A DNA stretch of 34,779 nucleotides from an uncultured Spirochaetota bacterium (GCA_944389415.1 CALXMF010000020.1:1-34779), one strand, 5' to 3'; shown: positions 9,152 to 19,013, counted from the first letter of the stretch. The notes: generated from the letters alone by a model not told the origin. Numbers and translations are program-made.

Positions 9152-9198
9152 ATGATTATGCGCTCAATCACTCAAATCAACACTAAGCGCATAATCAT
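9152..9198. repeat. 13-bp perfect inverted repeat spanning converging 3' ends
   Basis: Bases 9152-9164 and 9186-9198 are exact reverse complements with a 21-base loop. The right arm is the last codons of the minus-strand gene and the left arm covers its stop region. No U-run follows on either strand, so this is not a standard intrinsic terminator; it may be a 3'-end stabilising or processing hairpin for both converging mRNAs. Confidence 0.6.
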
Positions 9199-10216
9199 CA
9201 GCAAGTGATATACTTTCAAGACGGTCAAGATCTGCAAGCAGTTTCATAACAAGTTTAGTGCATTGTTCCTGCCTGATGCCAAAGCCATCTATATCTATCT
9301 GTTTCTCAACAGAACTTCGCGGATATATATCAACATACAATGTTCGCCCACCATCAAATTCAACACTGGTAAATACAGCACCGTTTGTTATTCCCTGTTT
9401 AAACGGAACAAACAGAGACGCTTTTCCTGTCGTAGTCATAAATCCTTCAGTCCAGTGATTATTATCCGCATATAATCGCAGCGCAGCTGTGACCGCTTCT
9501 GTAATATATTCATCCTGATAAATAAAATCACGGCGCAGTATTTCATTATCATGAATACTGGATGAGGATAAACCCGCACCTCCAGAATTTTGCGTTTCTA
9601 TTGCAGAAGATACACTTTCTTGTTTTTTTTCGGTCTCATTTTCGGATAGAGCCACAGACTCTGAGAGTCTTTGTACAGATTCTGTTGCAGAATTTCGTCC
9701 GCCCATATCAGATAAATCAAATACATCACTGTTTATTGATTCTGTGACCGAATTCAATTCACTATGGTGCAGCACCAACCATCTTACAAACAATAACAGA
9801 GAAATAGCACTCAATGAAATACAGAACAATCCCCCAATGAGCTCAGTCCAGCTCATTCCCATCTCACTCGAAAGTGCAAAGTGATACGGATTAACCGGGT
9901 CATATGACAAAGCTACCTGTTCACCTATCCGAAAAGGATTGAATGTATAACCGACAGAAGAATGAAGTGTTAATTTTGTACCATTAACAAACAATTCATA
10001 GACCGGATAATATAAAAACATTCCAGTTTTTTGATCACGCCGAGTCTCAATGTTGCGAACAAGTGCCTGTGCCTGTTTTGTATATGCCCGTGTAGGAGCA
10101 AATGGCTGCACAAGGATAAACCAAGCAGCAACAGCACATATACATATCATAAAAATAAAAGCAATAATAATCAGTTTTACACGGATATTTTTTCCGGATC
10201 GTTTCGTGCGCATCAT
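9164..10216 (-). CDS. Two-TM membrane protein with DUF3592-like domain
   Basis: A 350-residue protein of unknown function. A basic N-terminus leads into a membrane segment at about residues 13-37. A beta-type region (about 40-120) contains YYPVYELFVNGT and SYDPVNP, which recall DUF3592. A second membrane segment follows at about 125-149. Next comes a Ser/Glu-rich, probably disordered linker (about 150-225) and a C-terminal domain of about 120 residues without recognised motifs. The start is ATGATG at 10214-10216; neither ATG has a clear ribosome site. It lies 25 bases after the M16 peptidase gene and is probably the last gene of the pnp transcript. Domain assignment is from memory of the family pattern and is tentative; the gene itself is convincing. 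Confidence 0.75.
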   Translation of the reverse strand: MMRTKRSGKNIRVKLIIIAFIFMICICAVAAWFILVQPFAPTRAYTKQAQALVRNIETRRDQKTGMFLYYPVYELFVNGTKLTLHSSVGYTFNPFRIGEQVALSYDPVNPYHFALSSEMGMSWTELIGGLFCISLSAISLLLFVRWLVLHHSELNSVTESINSDVFDLSDMGGRNSATESVQRLSESVALSENETEKKQESVSSAIETQNSGGAGLSSSSIHDNEILRRDFIYQDEYITEAVTAALRLYADNNHWTEGFMTTTGKASLFVPFKQGITNGAVFTSVEFDGGRTLYVDIYPRSSVEKQIDIDGFGIRQEQCTKLVMKLLADLDRLESISLADDYALSVDLSD

Positions 10217-10241
10217 AAATATACGATATACATATCAGACG

Positions 10242-11555
10242 TCAGTTGTCAACGGATGATTTTTTCACATATGTATCAAAGAGATGCTGTATTTTCATTT
10301 TTGCACTCTCAGAAAGAGATGGACCATATATAATAAACGATAGAGAATCAAACGAGAGTATTGAGCGGATTGCTTCTATTAATTCATCTTTTGATATACT
10401 TCTAATAAGAGAGAGTATTTCATCCGTATTCCGAAATGCAAAATTAAGAGACAAACAGCGCTGCAAACGTTTCATTCTATATTCAGCTTCTTCTGAACAA
10501 ATAATTTCTTCTCCGCACAGATGTTCTTTGGCAGCAGATATTTCATCATCTGAAATATCTATTTTATTATTAGAAACAGTACACAAAGAACTGATTTCTT
10601 CAAAAAAACCCTGAGAAATTTTCAAACTATTTTTTCGAGGAGCAGACGCGTAAGCACACCAGCATCCTGTATCAAAATAAAAATTACAGAAACTGTACAC
10701 GGAATAACAACAGCCGTCTTGTTCACGAAGACGCTGAAATAACCGGCTGCTCATTGTATCCCCCAAAAGCGCATTCAATACAGCATAAGCAAAATACCTC
10801 CGTTCATCCAGAGGATAGGGAATAGGAAAGAGAGCAAAAATTTGTTCCTGCCGGAATGGAGCTTTCAAAAAAGAAAGACCGGCATGCCACACAGGTAGAT
10901 GAAATACAGAACTGCAATACGGAGCATGGGTATGCATATCTGATAATCGCTTCACCAAGAGACTCGTATCTGCCGCTCCCGAAACGAACACAGAAAGCAT
11001 TCCATGAACAAAAAAACGCTGATACCATTGATACAGCATTTCATAAGAAATAGAAGCAATATCATCTATACCACCAGCAATACTAGCGGCAAGCGGTGAG
11101 TTAGGCCAAATTACTCCTGCAGCGGCATCAAGCGCGGATTCTTCCGCATCATCAAGAGAAGACATTACCTCACTCTGAATTACAGACCGTTCCCGTTCAA
11201 TATCCTCTAAGTTAAATACGGAATCCTCCGTCATATCACAAAGAACATCGAGCGCGTCAGCAGCATGTTCCGCCGGGACAGTACAGTACAAACACACACA
11301 TTCTCTTTCAGTATAAGCGTTAGCGTACCCGCCTATTCTGTCAAATTCACAGGCAATAGAAAAGGCTGACCGTTTCTGCGTCCCTTTGAAAAGCATATGC
11401 TCTACAAAATGAGTAATACCACGGCAGCCTTCTGATTCATAACGTGAACCGACAGAAAAACAGAACCCGATAGCAGCTGTACGAACAGACGCATCAGATT
11501 CTGTTACCAAGACAATGTTATTTGGCAAAATCTGTTTTTCTACAGATATTCCCAT
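10242..11555 (-). CDS. M16-family zinc metallopeptidase
   Basis: The product is 437 residues, the usual length for a bacterial single-chain M16B peptidase. The inverted zinc motif HFVEH (residues 49-53) and the third ligand Glu129 in ERSVIQSEV are both present, together with the family segment GSRYE just before. The catalytic half is therefore intact and the protein should be an active processing peptidase. Starts at the ATG at 11555, only 3 bases after the pnp stop, so it is co-transcribed and probably translationally coupled. A pnp-M16 pair is also found in Firmicutes (B. subtilis pnpA-ylxY-mlpA), which supports co-inheritance of the arrangement. There is no signal peptide, so cytoplasmic location is expected. 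The substrate is unknown. Confidence 0.9.
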   Translation of the reverse strand: MGISVEKQILPNNIVLVTESDASVRTAAIGFCFSVGSRYESEGCRGITHFVEHMLFKGTQKRSAFSIACEFDRIGGYANAYTERECVCLYCTVPAEHAADALDVLCDMTEDSVFNLEDIERERSVIQSEVMSSLDDAEESALDAAAGVIWPNSPLAASIAGGIDDIASISYEMLYQWYQRFFVHGMLSVFVSGAADTSLLVKRLSDMHTHAPYCSSVFHLPVWHAGLSFLKAPFRQEQIFALFPIPYPLDERRYFAYAVLNALLGDTMSSRLFQRLREQDGCCYSVYSFCNFYFDTGCWCAYASAPRKNSLKISQGFFEEISSLCTVSNNKIDISDDEISAAKEHLCGEEIICSEEAEYRMKRLQRCLSLNFAFRNTDEILSLIRSISKDELIEAIRSILSFDSLSFIIYGPSLSESAKMKIQHLFDTYVKKSSVDN

Positions 11556-11558
11556 ATA

Positions 11559-13661
11559 TTATTTTTTTTGCTGATCTTCAATCGCATCGATATAAGACAG
11601 ATTCAAACGTCCCATCTTATCAATTTCAAGAAGTTTAACAGGTATTTGCTGTCCTTCCTTAACAACATCAGAAACTTTGTCAACACGTTTGCGGGACAAT
11701 TTTGAAATATGGCACAAACCTTCTTTTCCCGGCAGGATCTCAACAAATGCCCCAAATTCCATAATGCGTTTAACAGTACCTGTATATATGGTTCCTACTT
11801 CAGGATCATCGACAATTGCTTTTATAGCGGCTTTCGCATCATCAGTCGCTTTTCCGCTGCGCCCGTAAATTGTCACTGTTCCATCATCTTCAGTATTAAT
11901 TGTTACCCCAAACTGCGCAGAAATACCTTTTACGACTTTCCCGCCAGGACCAATAAGCGCACCAATTTTATCAACATCAATCTTCATTGTCTCGATTTTA
12001 GGTGCGTATTGGCTGATTTTAGGTGCGGGTTTGCTGATGGTCTCATTCATAATACCAAGTATATGCATACGGCCGCGCTTCGCCTGTGCAAGTGCTTTCT
12101 GCATAATTTCCGTTGTTACACCAGCAATCTTGATATCCATTTGGAATCCGGTTATACCATCAACCGTGCCGGCAACTTTAAAGTCCATATCACCAAGATG
12201 ATCTTCTTCACCAAGGATATCCGATAAAATAGCATATTTTTCGTATTTATCACCCTCGGTAATAAGCCCCATCGCAATTCCAGCTACAGGCTTTTTCATC
12301 GGAACACCGGCAGCAAGCATACACAATGTACCGCCGCAGACGGATGCCATAGAAGAAGACCCATTAGATTCCATAATTTCAGAAACAACACGAATAGTAT
12401 ACGGAAATTCTTCTCGGGGAGGAACCATCGGTTCAAGAGAACGGCGGGCAAGATTTCCATGACCGATTTCACGGCGGCCAGTTCCCATACGTCCAACCTC
12501 ACCAACAGAATAAGGAGGAAAGTTATAATGCAGAATAAAATGTTCGCGGCGATCACCATCGATATCATCATACACCTGCTCATCAAGAACAGTACCTAAG
12601 GTCGCGATGGCAAGAGACTGTGTTTCACCGCGGGTAAACAGAGCTGATCCATGAGGACGAGGCAATACATTTATTTCACAAGTAATAGGCCGAATATCCT
12701 CAGTTCCGCGGCCATCAACACGCACACCACGCTCAAGAATTCCAGTACGCAAAATATGATATTCCATATCTTCAAACAGCGCATCAAAGAGTTTTTTCTG
12801 ATTTTCATCTTCCAGCTGCTGAGCATACTTTTCTGCCAAAGCAGATTTTACTTTACCGATAGCCTCACGGCGTTCTTTTTTACCTTTTACATAACATGCC
12901 GTTTCTAATTGCGGATAAGCCTCATCATATATCGCCTGCTTATTTTCCAACTCAACCATCAGCGGCGCAAGCGGCAGTTTCTCTTTTCCAGCAAGCTTTC
13001 TTAATTCATCCTGCAGATGACACATCGCAGTAATAAATTCCTGTGCTTTGGCAAGTGCACCAAGCATAATATCTTCCGAGACTTCCTGTGCGCCGCCCTC
13101 TACCATCGTAAAGCCATCAGCCGTACCTGCGACAACAATTTCCAGAGATCCTTTTTCAATTTGCTCATATGTCGGATTTAGAATATATTCGCCATCAAGA
13201 TAACCAACACGCACACCTGCAACAGGCCCTGCAAACGGAATATCAGAAACATGGACAGCCGCGGAACTGGCAATGATAGCCAAGATATCAGGAGGATTTA
13301 CCTGATCAGAAGATACACACGTTGGAATAATCTGAATATCACGGCCAAAAGCGATATCAAATAGAGGCCGCATCGGACGGTCAATCAGACGGGAAACAAG
13401 AATTTCTTTATCCTTTGGGCGGCCTTCCCGTTTAATAAAACCGCCGGGAATTTTACCGGCAGCATAATACTTTTCGTTGTAATCTACAGTCAGCGGCACA
13501 TAATCAAGACCTTCCTGCGCACTATCAGATGTACAAACAGTCGCAATGACAGCGGAACCGCCAAACTGAGCATATACAGCACCGTTAGCCTGTTTCGCGA
13601 TACGGCCTGTTTCCAAAATTAATTCTTCATCACCAATTTTGTACGAAACTCTTTGAACCAT
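11559..13661 (-). CDS. pnp: Polynucleotide phosphorylase
   Basis: A 700-residue PNPase, a 3'-5' phosphorolytic exoribonuclease of mRNA decay. The order is RNase PH domain 1 (from the N-terminal Val-Gln-Arg-Val-Ser-Tyr-Lys start), a helical linker, RNase PH domain 2 (FTRGETQSLA region), a KH domain with the GPGG loop (about residues 557-620) and an S1 domain (about 623-695). Full length, nothing missing. The start at 13661 has AGAAGG seven bases upstream. It follows rpsO across a strong terminator, an arrangement also seen in E. coli where partial read-through feeds pnp. I see no convincing promoter in the 40 bases after the terminator, so read-through is the likeliest source of transcript. 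Confidence 0.97.
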   Translation of the reverse strand: MVQRVSYKIGDEELILETGRIAKQANGAVYAQFGGSAVIATVCTSDSAQEGLDYVPLTVDYNEKYYAAGKIPGGFIKREGRPKDKEILVSRLIDRPMRPLFDIAFGRDIQIIPTCVSSDQVNPPDILAIIASSAAVHVSDIPFAGPVAGVRVGYLDGEYILNPTYEQIEKGSLEIVVAGTADGFTMVEGGAQEVSEDIMLGALAKAQEFITAMCHLQDELRKLAGKEKLPLAPLMVELENKQAIYDEAYPQLETACYVKGKKERREAIGKVKSALAEKYAQQLEDENQKKLFDALFEDMEYHILRTGILERGVRVDGRGTEDIRPITCEINVLPRPHGSALFTRGETQSLAIATLGTVLDEQVYDDIDGDRREHFILHYNFPPYSVGEVGRMGTGRREIGHGNLARRSLEPMVPPREEFPYTIRVVSEIMESNGSSSMASVCGGTLCMLAAGVPMKKPVAGIAMGLITEGDKYEKYAILSDILGEEDHLGDMDFKVAGTVDGITGFQMDIKIAGVTTEIMQKALAQAKRGRMHILGIMNETISKPAPKISQYAPKIETMKIDVDKIGALIGPGGKVVKGISAQFGVTINTEDDGTVTIYGRSGKATDDAKAAIKAIVDDPEVGTIYTGTVKRIMEFGAFVEILPGKEGLCHISKLSRKRVDKVSDVVKEGQQIPVKLLEIDKMGRLNLSYIDAIEDQQKK

Positions 13662-13699
13662 TTTTTTTCCTTCTAAAAGAATAACACACTTCTGTAAAT

Positions 13700-13743
13700 A
13701 AAAAAAAGGGGCGGCCGCGGATACCCCGCATCTCCACCCCTTT
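13700..13743 (-). terminator. Rho-independent terminator between rpsO and pnp
   Basis: Read on the minus strand, AAAGGGGTGG pairs with CCGCCCCTTT (one G-U pair), with an inner GCGG/CCGC stem, and is followed by eight T. It is a strong intrinsic terminator placed 15 bases after the rpsO stop and about 40 bases before pnp, so it probably acts as a partial attenuator. Confidence 0.9.
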
Positions 13744-13757
13744 GCTGACAGGACATA

Positions 13758-14027
13758 CTATTTGCGCAGTCCCAGCTCCTTAATAAGAGAACGATACAGC
13801 TCAAGATCCTTACGCTGCAAATATTTTAATAAACTTCGGCGCTGGCCAACCAGTTTAAGCAGGCTGCGTGAAGCGCATTTATCTTTTTTAAACGTCTTAC
13901 AGTGATCTGTAAGCTGCTTAATACGTTCTGTAAGAAGCGCGACCTGAACTTTTGTATTGCCAGTATCCTTTTCATTCACACCAAATTTACTGACCAGAGA
14001 AATTGTTGTTTCTTTTGTAAGTGCCAT
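13758..14027 (-). CDS. rpsO: 30S ribosomal protein uS15
   Basis: The product is 89 residues, the standard uS15 length, and shows the family landmarks DTGNTKVQVALLTERI and GQRRSLLKYL. It binds the central domain of 16S rRNA early in 30S assembly. The ATG at 14027 has AAGGAG with a 6-base spacer. It is 41 bases downstream of ribF and upstream of the pnp attenuator, as in many bacteria. A perfect TATAAT occurs 8 bases before the ribosome site, but without a -35 and too close to the ribosome site to be useful. Confidence 0.97.
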   Translation of the reverse strand: MALTKETTISLVSKFGVNEKDTGNTKVQVALLTERIKQLTDHCKTFKKDKCASRSLLKLVGQRRSLLKYLQRKDLELYRSLIKELGLRK

Positions 14028-14068
14028 TACTTACTCCTTATTATATCCATCCAGAGGACAAGCTGAAA

Positions 14069-14869
14069 TCACGGAACAAATTGAATTGTTCCTATATACT
14101 GACTGCAGTTACAGTTAGGCAGGCGAAGGATGCCGTTTGCTGTTTCCGCAGCAGAATTAAATACCGTACCATCTCTCAAGTGAACCAGGACAGTATATCT
14201 GCCGTCTTTTGGCAAAATCTGATCAAACGCGGCAGTAATACTCCCGCCGTCCCTCGTCCATACCGTCTGTCGGCAATCAATTTCAAAATTTCTGCCGAGC
14301 AAAACCTTCACTAAAGAAAAATTCCCAGTCGCAATCGCCGCACGGATACGCGATGAACTGATCCGTTCTTTATCAAAAAGAACTTCCTTCGGAATTTCAA
14401 AACCGATATCTTTTTCTATCGCAAAACGTTTTATATCAGTAATTCCGCAAGATCCATGATAACCAAATCTAAAATCAGATCCCTCAACTATAAACCGCAT
14501 ATTACACATACGAAACAATACAGAAAGGAAATCTGCTCCTTTTATTGTACTGAATTCAGGGGAAAAGTCAATGACCACCGCAAAAGCGACACCTGCTTTT
14601 TCAAACCAGGCTAACCGCTGATTCACCGTACTAATGACAGTACCCGTATGTTTTCCCAGTCCTGAAAACCGCGGAGGAAAAACAAAAGTCACTACACCGG
14701 GAATAAAAGCTGTCTGAGCTAAAAGACGCTGTATTAAAACCGTATGCCCAAGATGAGGTCCATCAAAACTGCCGACAGACAACGCGCATCCTTTTTCACA
14801 CAACGAAGGCAAACAGTCAAAGAGAACGCCCTCATTAACATCTTTCCACGAAAAAACACGCAAAGACAT
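14069..14869 (-). CDS. ribF: FAD synthetase (RibF family) lacking the kinase signature
   Basis: A 266-residue protein, shorter than the roughly 310 residues of bifunctional RibF. The N-terminal nucleotidyltransferase domain is intact: GSFDGPHLGH (residues 33-42) and ISSSRIR (170-176). This domain transfers AMP to FMN to make FAD. The C-terminal part (about 190-266) occupies the place of the riboflavin kinase domain, but the conserved G-x-PTAN nucleotide/riboflavin-binding motif is not there; only a vestigial strand (LPKDGRYTVLV) aligns by eye. It is best called an FAD synthetase family protein with a degenerate kinase domain. Starts at the ATG at 14869, 8 bases after the truB stop. Confidence 0.85.
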   Translation of the reverse strand: MSLRVFSWKDVNEGVLFDCLPSLCEKGCALSVGSFDGPHLGHTVLIQRLLAQTAFIPGVVTFVFPPRFSGLGKHTGTVISTVNQRLAWFEKAGVAFAVVIDFSPEFSTIKGADFLSVLFRMCNMRFIVEGSDFRFGYHGSCGITDIKRFAIEKDIGFEIPKEVLFDKERISSSRIRAAIATGNFSLVKVLLGRNFEIDCRQTVWTRDGGSITAAFDQILPKDGRYTVLVHLRDGTVFNSAAETANGILRLPNCNCSQYIGTIQFVP

Positions 14870-14877
14870 TTTACCAG

Positions 14878-15909
14878 TTACTTAAAAACAGAACATTCAG
14901 GTATAACAAATCCATACGAAAGAGTCCCTTTGCTGTATGAAATAATACCGCCAAATACTCCGTTAGGATAATATACCGCAAAGTCCTGCCCATGACGGTA
15001 TTGCCCGGAACTAAAACAGACAGACTGCTTATCTTTCGTCATAAACGTGCATACAGATAACGGCTTACCGGTAATAAATGCAGAAACACTTTCCGGACAC
15101 AGTACTATTGGTTCAAAACCACACAAAACCGCTATCTCAGGTTCAAATGGACGGACAGCTGACCGCAGCTTTGCTATTCCTTCATCCGTATTAAACGGAT
15201 TATAAGCTGAATTGGCAAACATTTTTTCATCATTCTGCTTTTGTTCCGTCCCAAAAACAGGCAGCCATTCATATCCGGCAGCATCCTGCAATAAAAATGG
15301 ACCGACAGCTGTCCGGCGCAAAGCGCGCAAAAATCCGCGGGACTGGCAAGCTAACGCAATATCACGAGCAAGGGAACGAATATACGTTCCTTTAGAGCAG
15401 CGTACATCAAGAATAGCATATACGCCGTCATACGATACTAATTGTATAGAATAGATATCCACAGAACGCGCAGCAAGCTCAACATTACCGCCTGCTCGAA
15501 TAATATCACTCGCCCGCCGCCCATCGATATGTAAAGCAGAATAAGACGGCGGTACTTGCTGAATAGTACCTATAAATTGCGGCAACACTTCAATCAGCCG
15601 CTCAGCAGAAGGCGGAGAAGCAGTTGCGATAACCTGACCATTAGGATCTAAAGTATCAGTTTCTGCACCAAACTCAATAACCGCGCGATATGTTTTATCA
15701 AAAAGCGTTATATGGGGAACAAGGCGTGTCAGCCGGCCGACTAATACGACCAGCAGACCATCAGCAAAACTATCTAATGTACCAGTATGGCCAACCTTCT
15801 TTGTGCCAAGAGCTTTTTTCACCACATTAAGAGCGGTAAAACTTGTTAGCCCCGGTTGTTTCGCATATAAGACAATGCCAGCAGCGGTATTATTCTTGTT
15901 TATCGCCAT
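14878..15909 (-). CDS. truB: tRNA pseudouridine-55 synthase
   Basis: A 343-residue TruB that isomerises U55 in the T-loop of tRNAs. The catalytic motif GHTGTLDSFADGLL is present with Asp46 as nucleophile; the second conserved block CSKGTYIRSLARDIA follows. The C-terminal 110 or so residues are PUA-like and end in SYGFVIPE. I choose the ATG at 15909, which has AGGA five bases upstream, over a GTG seven codons earlier without a site. The start overlaps the rbfA 3' end by 20 bases, which suggests coupling. Length is slightly above the E. coli enzyme because of an insertion before the PUA region. Confidence 0.95.
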   Translation of the reverse strand: MAINKNNTAAGIVLYAKQPGLTSFTALNVVKKALGTKKVGHTGTLDSFADGLLVVLVGRLTRLVPHITLFDKTYRAVIEFGAETDTLDPNGQVIATASPPSAERLIEVLPQFIGTIQQVPPSYSALHIDGRRASDIIRAGGNVELAARSVDIYSIQLVSYDGVYAILDVRCSKGTYIRSLARDIALACQSRGFLRALRRTAVGPFLLQDAAGYEWLPVFGTEQKQNDEKMFANSAYNPFNTDEGIAKLRSAVRPFEPEIAVLCGFEPIVLCPESVSAFITGKPLSVCTFMTKDKQSVCFSSGQYRHGQDFAVYYPNGVFGGIISYSKGTLSYGFVIPECSVFK

Positions 15910-16285
15910 CCGTATCCTGAATTTCAGCACTGTGCGATTGTTCTAACTCATTCAATTTACGCACCATTTCAAAGCCTTCTTTTATGCTGCTGTCGGCTAT
16001 AAACGTCAGCTTAGGAAACTGCCGAATTGTTAGTTTTTTAGCAATTGAAGACTGTATAAAACCTGCTGCGTTCTGAAGCCCGCGCACGCCTTTTTCAGTC
16101 TCTTTGTCACTCATGAAACTTGATACATATACTTTTGCGTAAGATAAATCCCCTGAGATCTCAACACGATTCACAGAGAGAAAAGTCGACACCCGGGGAT
16201 CTTTTATCTGTTTGCGCAAAATCATCTGAGCTATTTCATCCCGAATCTGTTCACCAAGCCGTATCAGTCTGAATCCGGTAGCCAT
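15890..16285 (-). CDS. rbfA: 30S ribosome-binding factor A
   Basis: The product is 131 residues with the RbfA KH-like fold signature: RLGEQIRDEIAQMI, KDPRVSTFLSVNRVEIS, DLSYAKVYVS and FPKLTFIADSSI. It assists maturation of the 16S rRNA 5' end and late 30S assembly. A short acidic/polar tail follows residue 112. Start ATG at 16285 has AGAGGTG 8 bases upstream. It sits 17 bases after infB and overlaps truB, the usual bacterial order. Confidence 0.95.
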   Translation of the reverse strand: MATGFRLIRLGEQIRDEIAQMILRKQIKDPRVSTFLSVNRVEISGDLSYAKVYVSSFMSDKETEKGVRGLQNAAGFIQSSIAKKLTIRQFPKLTFIADSSIKEGFEMVRKLNELEQSHSAEIQDTDGDKQE

Positions 16286-16302
16286 AACATCAACACCTCT
16301 GT

Positions 16303-19005
16303 TTACTCTGTATCAGAATGCTCTTCCGCAGGCGCAGCAGCGGCAATGGAATCAGAAAGTTTACGTGCAACCTCAACATATTCAAAGACTTCAAACTGAT
16401 CCCCAATTTTTATATCATGCCAACTGTCAATGCCAATACCGCATTCATATCCGGCAGCGACATCTTTAACATCATCTTTAAATCGCTTGAGCGACGAAAC
16501 CTTTCCTGTATAAATAACAATTCCATCCCGAATGATATTTACACTGCTTGATCGTTTAATTTCACCCTGCAAGACATACGCACCTGCAATCGTACCGATT
16601 TTAGGCACTTTAAACGTATCACGGACTTCTACGGTTCCAATAACTTCTTCTTTTACATCAGGCTTGAGAAGACCTTCCATCGCCTGAGTTATTTCTTCAA
16701 CAGCTTTATAGATAACATTGTACTTCCGGATATCGACTTTTTCCTGTTCAGCAAGTATTTTTGCTTTTGGTGTAGGACGAACATTAAAACCGATAATAAT
16801 AGCGTTTGAGTCAGCAGCAGCGAGCATAACATCACTCTCGTTAATCGCGCCGGCAGACGAATGGATAACGACAAGACGAATTTCACGTGTTGATAATTTT
16901 TCAAGAGACTGTTTGAGCGCCTCCGCAGATCCCTGAACGTCAGCCTTAATAAGAACTTTCAGCTCCATAATCTCGCCAGCATCGATTGTCTCATACAAAT
17001 TATCAAGCGTAATTTTCTTAACATTCTTCGCATCTTCAAAACGCTTTAATTCCTGCCGTTTTGCGGAAATAGCACGAGCCGTCTTTTCATTGTCAGTTAC
17101 CTGGAAAGGATCTCCGGCATTCGGCATTGACTCAATACCCAGAATCTCGACAGGCATACTCGGTGTCGCGCATTCAATCTTTTCTCCCCGATCGTTAAAT
17201 ATAGCGCGAACACGGCCCGAATAAATACCGGCGACAAAAGAATCGCCTGTATGCAGCGTTCCCCGCTCAATAATAACCGTTGAAACGACACCGCGGCCAT
17301 GATCAACACGGGACTCAATAATCTTACCTTCAGCTCTGCAGTCCCACGGCGCAGTCAATTCAAGCACCTCAGCCTGCAGCAGGATAGCGTCCAGCAAATC
17401 ATCAAGCCCTTCTTTCTTCAGCGCACTGATATGCACATACTGTGTATCTCCGCCCCAGTCTTCAGGAACAAGCCCCTGTTCAGACAACTGTGTTTTTACC
17501 CGGTCGGGATTTGCTTCGGGCTTATCTATTTTATTTACCGCAACAATAATCGGAACTTTTGCATCCTTTGCATGATTGATAGCCTCGATTGTCTGTGGCA
17601 TCACACCATCATCAGCAGCAACGACAAGAACAACAATATCCGTTATCTTTGCGCCGCGCGCGCGCATCATAGTGAACGCCTCATGTCCGGGAGTATCAAG
17701 GAATGTTATTTGACCTTTTGGTGTATCAACCATGTATGCGCCGATATGCTGTGTAATACCACCAAATTCACTGGCTGCAACATTTGCACTGCGAATCGCA
17801 TCAAGAGTCTTTGTCTTACCATGATCAACATGTCCCATAATAGTAACTACCGGGGGACGGGTACGAATATCCTCAGACGCCTCATCGCTTTCAATAACTG
17901 TTTCATCATACAAGCTGACAATATGAACATCGCAGCCATATTCAGAAGCAAGCAAAGTAGCCGTATCCGCATCAATCGACTGCGTAATAGAGACCATCAT
18001 ACCCATAGACATGAGTTTAGCGATAATCTCTGACGCTTTCAGGTTCATTTTTTTTGCCAGATCAGAAACAGAAATAGTTTCCATTATTTCAATCTGGGCA
18101 GGCACAGCACTTGTTTTTACCGTCTGCTTTTTCTTCTGATTGTATAACTTATCTTCTATAAAATCTTCTTCACGATCTTTGCGTGAATAAACAGGTTTTT
18201 TCGCCTTAAACGTCTTTTTAGCAGGAACTTTTTTGTTTTCCTCGATTGGAGCAGGCGCAGCAAAACCAGAACGCACGCCGAATCCCGGTCTGCCGCTATT
18301 TGGTGCTCCGCCCTGCCGGGCAGCGAATCCGCCGCTATTACGATTCTGATAATTACCGCCGGATGTATTAGAACGTCCCTGATAGCCGCTTCTGTTGCCA
18401 GTACCGCCATTACGATTCTGATAATTACCGCCGCGGTTATTTCCCTGTCCGCTGCGGTTTTGATATCCCTCACGAGCCTGCGTACCAGTAAATCCTTCAG
18501 ACTTGCGCTGATACCCAGAAGTATTGCCATTATCTCTGCGCTGCTGGCCGCCACGCTGATAACCGCTGCGCGGCCGGTCAGAAAGATTACCGGCTTTTAC
18601 ATTTGGACGGGCAGTACTTAATTCCATAGGTTGCGGACGCGGTTTTTCTTCTGTTTTAACTGTTTTCGGTGTATTCTCACTGCTGGGAACAGCTGAAACA
18701 CTCGTCCGCACAGCTTTGACTGGTTCAGACTCAACTTCCGCTTTTTTTGCCGCAGGACGAATATCCTTTTTGCTTTCTGTGTCATCCTTAACCACAGTTT
18801 TGGGAGACTCAGGTACATTACTTCCAGACGGTGCCGCAACCACAACTTTCGGTTTTCGTTTTTTGACAATCACCTTTTTGGGTTCGCTCTTGTCAGTCTG
18901 TTCCGTTTTTTCCGCAGGAGCAGCAGGCGCTGCCGCAGCCTGATGTGTGTCGTTCTTCTGTTTGTTCAGAATAAATTTGGGTTTGTTATCTGCATCTTCA
19001 GCCAT
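16303..19005 (-). CDS. infB: Translation initiation factor IF-2
   Basis: A 900-residue IF-2, the GTPase that places initiator tRNA on the 30S subunit. GTPase motifs: GHVDHGKT (391-398), [20 protein letters not shown] and SALK. The IF2_N helical domain is at about 308-365, and domains II to IV follow to the C-terminus. The first 300 residues are a disordered Lys/Ala/Pro/Glu tract. Within it, about 143-247 is rich in Gly, Arg, Asn, Tyr and Gln with recurring YQNR and GYQ units, unlike the Lys/Glu/Ala extension of most bacteria. The ATG at 19005 has AGGA six bases upstream and is 8 bases after nusA. Confidence 0.97.
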   Translation of the reverse strand: MAEDADNKPKFILNKQKNDTHQAAAAPAAPAEKTEQTDKSEPKKVIVKKRKPKVVVAAPSGSNVPESPKTVVKDDTESKKDIRPAAKKAEVESEPVKAVRTSVSAVPSSENTPKTVKTEEKPRPQPMELSTARPNVKAGNLSDRPRSGYQRGGQQRRDNGNTSGYQRKSEGFTGTQAREGYQNRSGQGNNRGGNYQNRNGGTGNRSGYQGRSNTSGGNYQNRNSGGFAARQGGAPNSGRPGFGVRSGFAAPAPIEENKKVPAKKTFKAKKPVYSRKDREEDFIEDKLYNQKKKQTVKTSAVPAQIEIMETISVSDLAKKMNLKASEIIAKLMSMGMMVSITQSIDADTATLLASEYGCDVHIVSLYDETVIESDEASEDIRTRPPVVTIMGHVDHGKTKTLDAIRSANVAASEFGGITQHIGAYMVDTPKGQITFLDTPGHEAFTMMRARGAKITDIVVLVVAADDGVMPQTIEAINHAKDAKVPIIVAVNKIDKPEANPDRVKTQLSEQGLVPEDWGGDTQYVHISALKKEGLDDLLDAILLQAEVLELTAPWDCRAEGKIIESRVDHGRGVVSTVIIERGTLHTGDSFVAGIYSGRVRAIFNDRGEKIECATPSMPVEILGIESMPNAGDPFQVTDNEKTARAISAKRQELKRFEDAKNVKKITLDNLYETIDAGEIMELKVLIKADVQGSAEALKQSLEKLSTREIRLVVIHSSAGAINESDVMLAAADSNAIIIGFNVRPTPKAKILAEQEKVDIRKYNVIYKAVEEITQAMEGLLKPDVKEEVIGTVEVRDTFKVPKIGTIAGAYVLQGEIKRSSSVNIIRDGIVIYTGKVSSLKRFKDDVKDVAAGYECGIGIDSWHDIKIGDQFEVFEYVEVARKLSDSIAAAAPAEEHSDTE

Positions 19006-19013
19006 ATCTTATC

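Noticed and set aside
11709-12227. 172-codon plus-strand frame opposite pnp
   Set aside because: Antisense to the PNPase KH/RNase PH region; no independent support.
14036-14041. Perfect TATAAT just upstream of rpsO
   Set aside because: No -35 at the right distance, and transcription would start inside the ribosome-binding site.
17299-18033. 244-codon plus-strand frame opposite infB
   Set aside because: It lies entirely antisense to the conserved GTPase core of IF-2; composition is a shadow of the coding strand.
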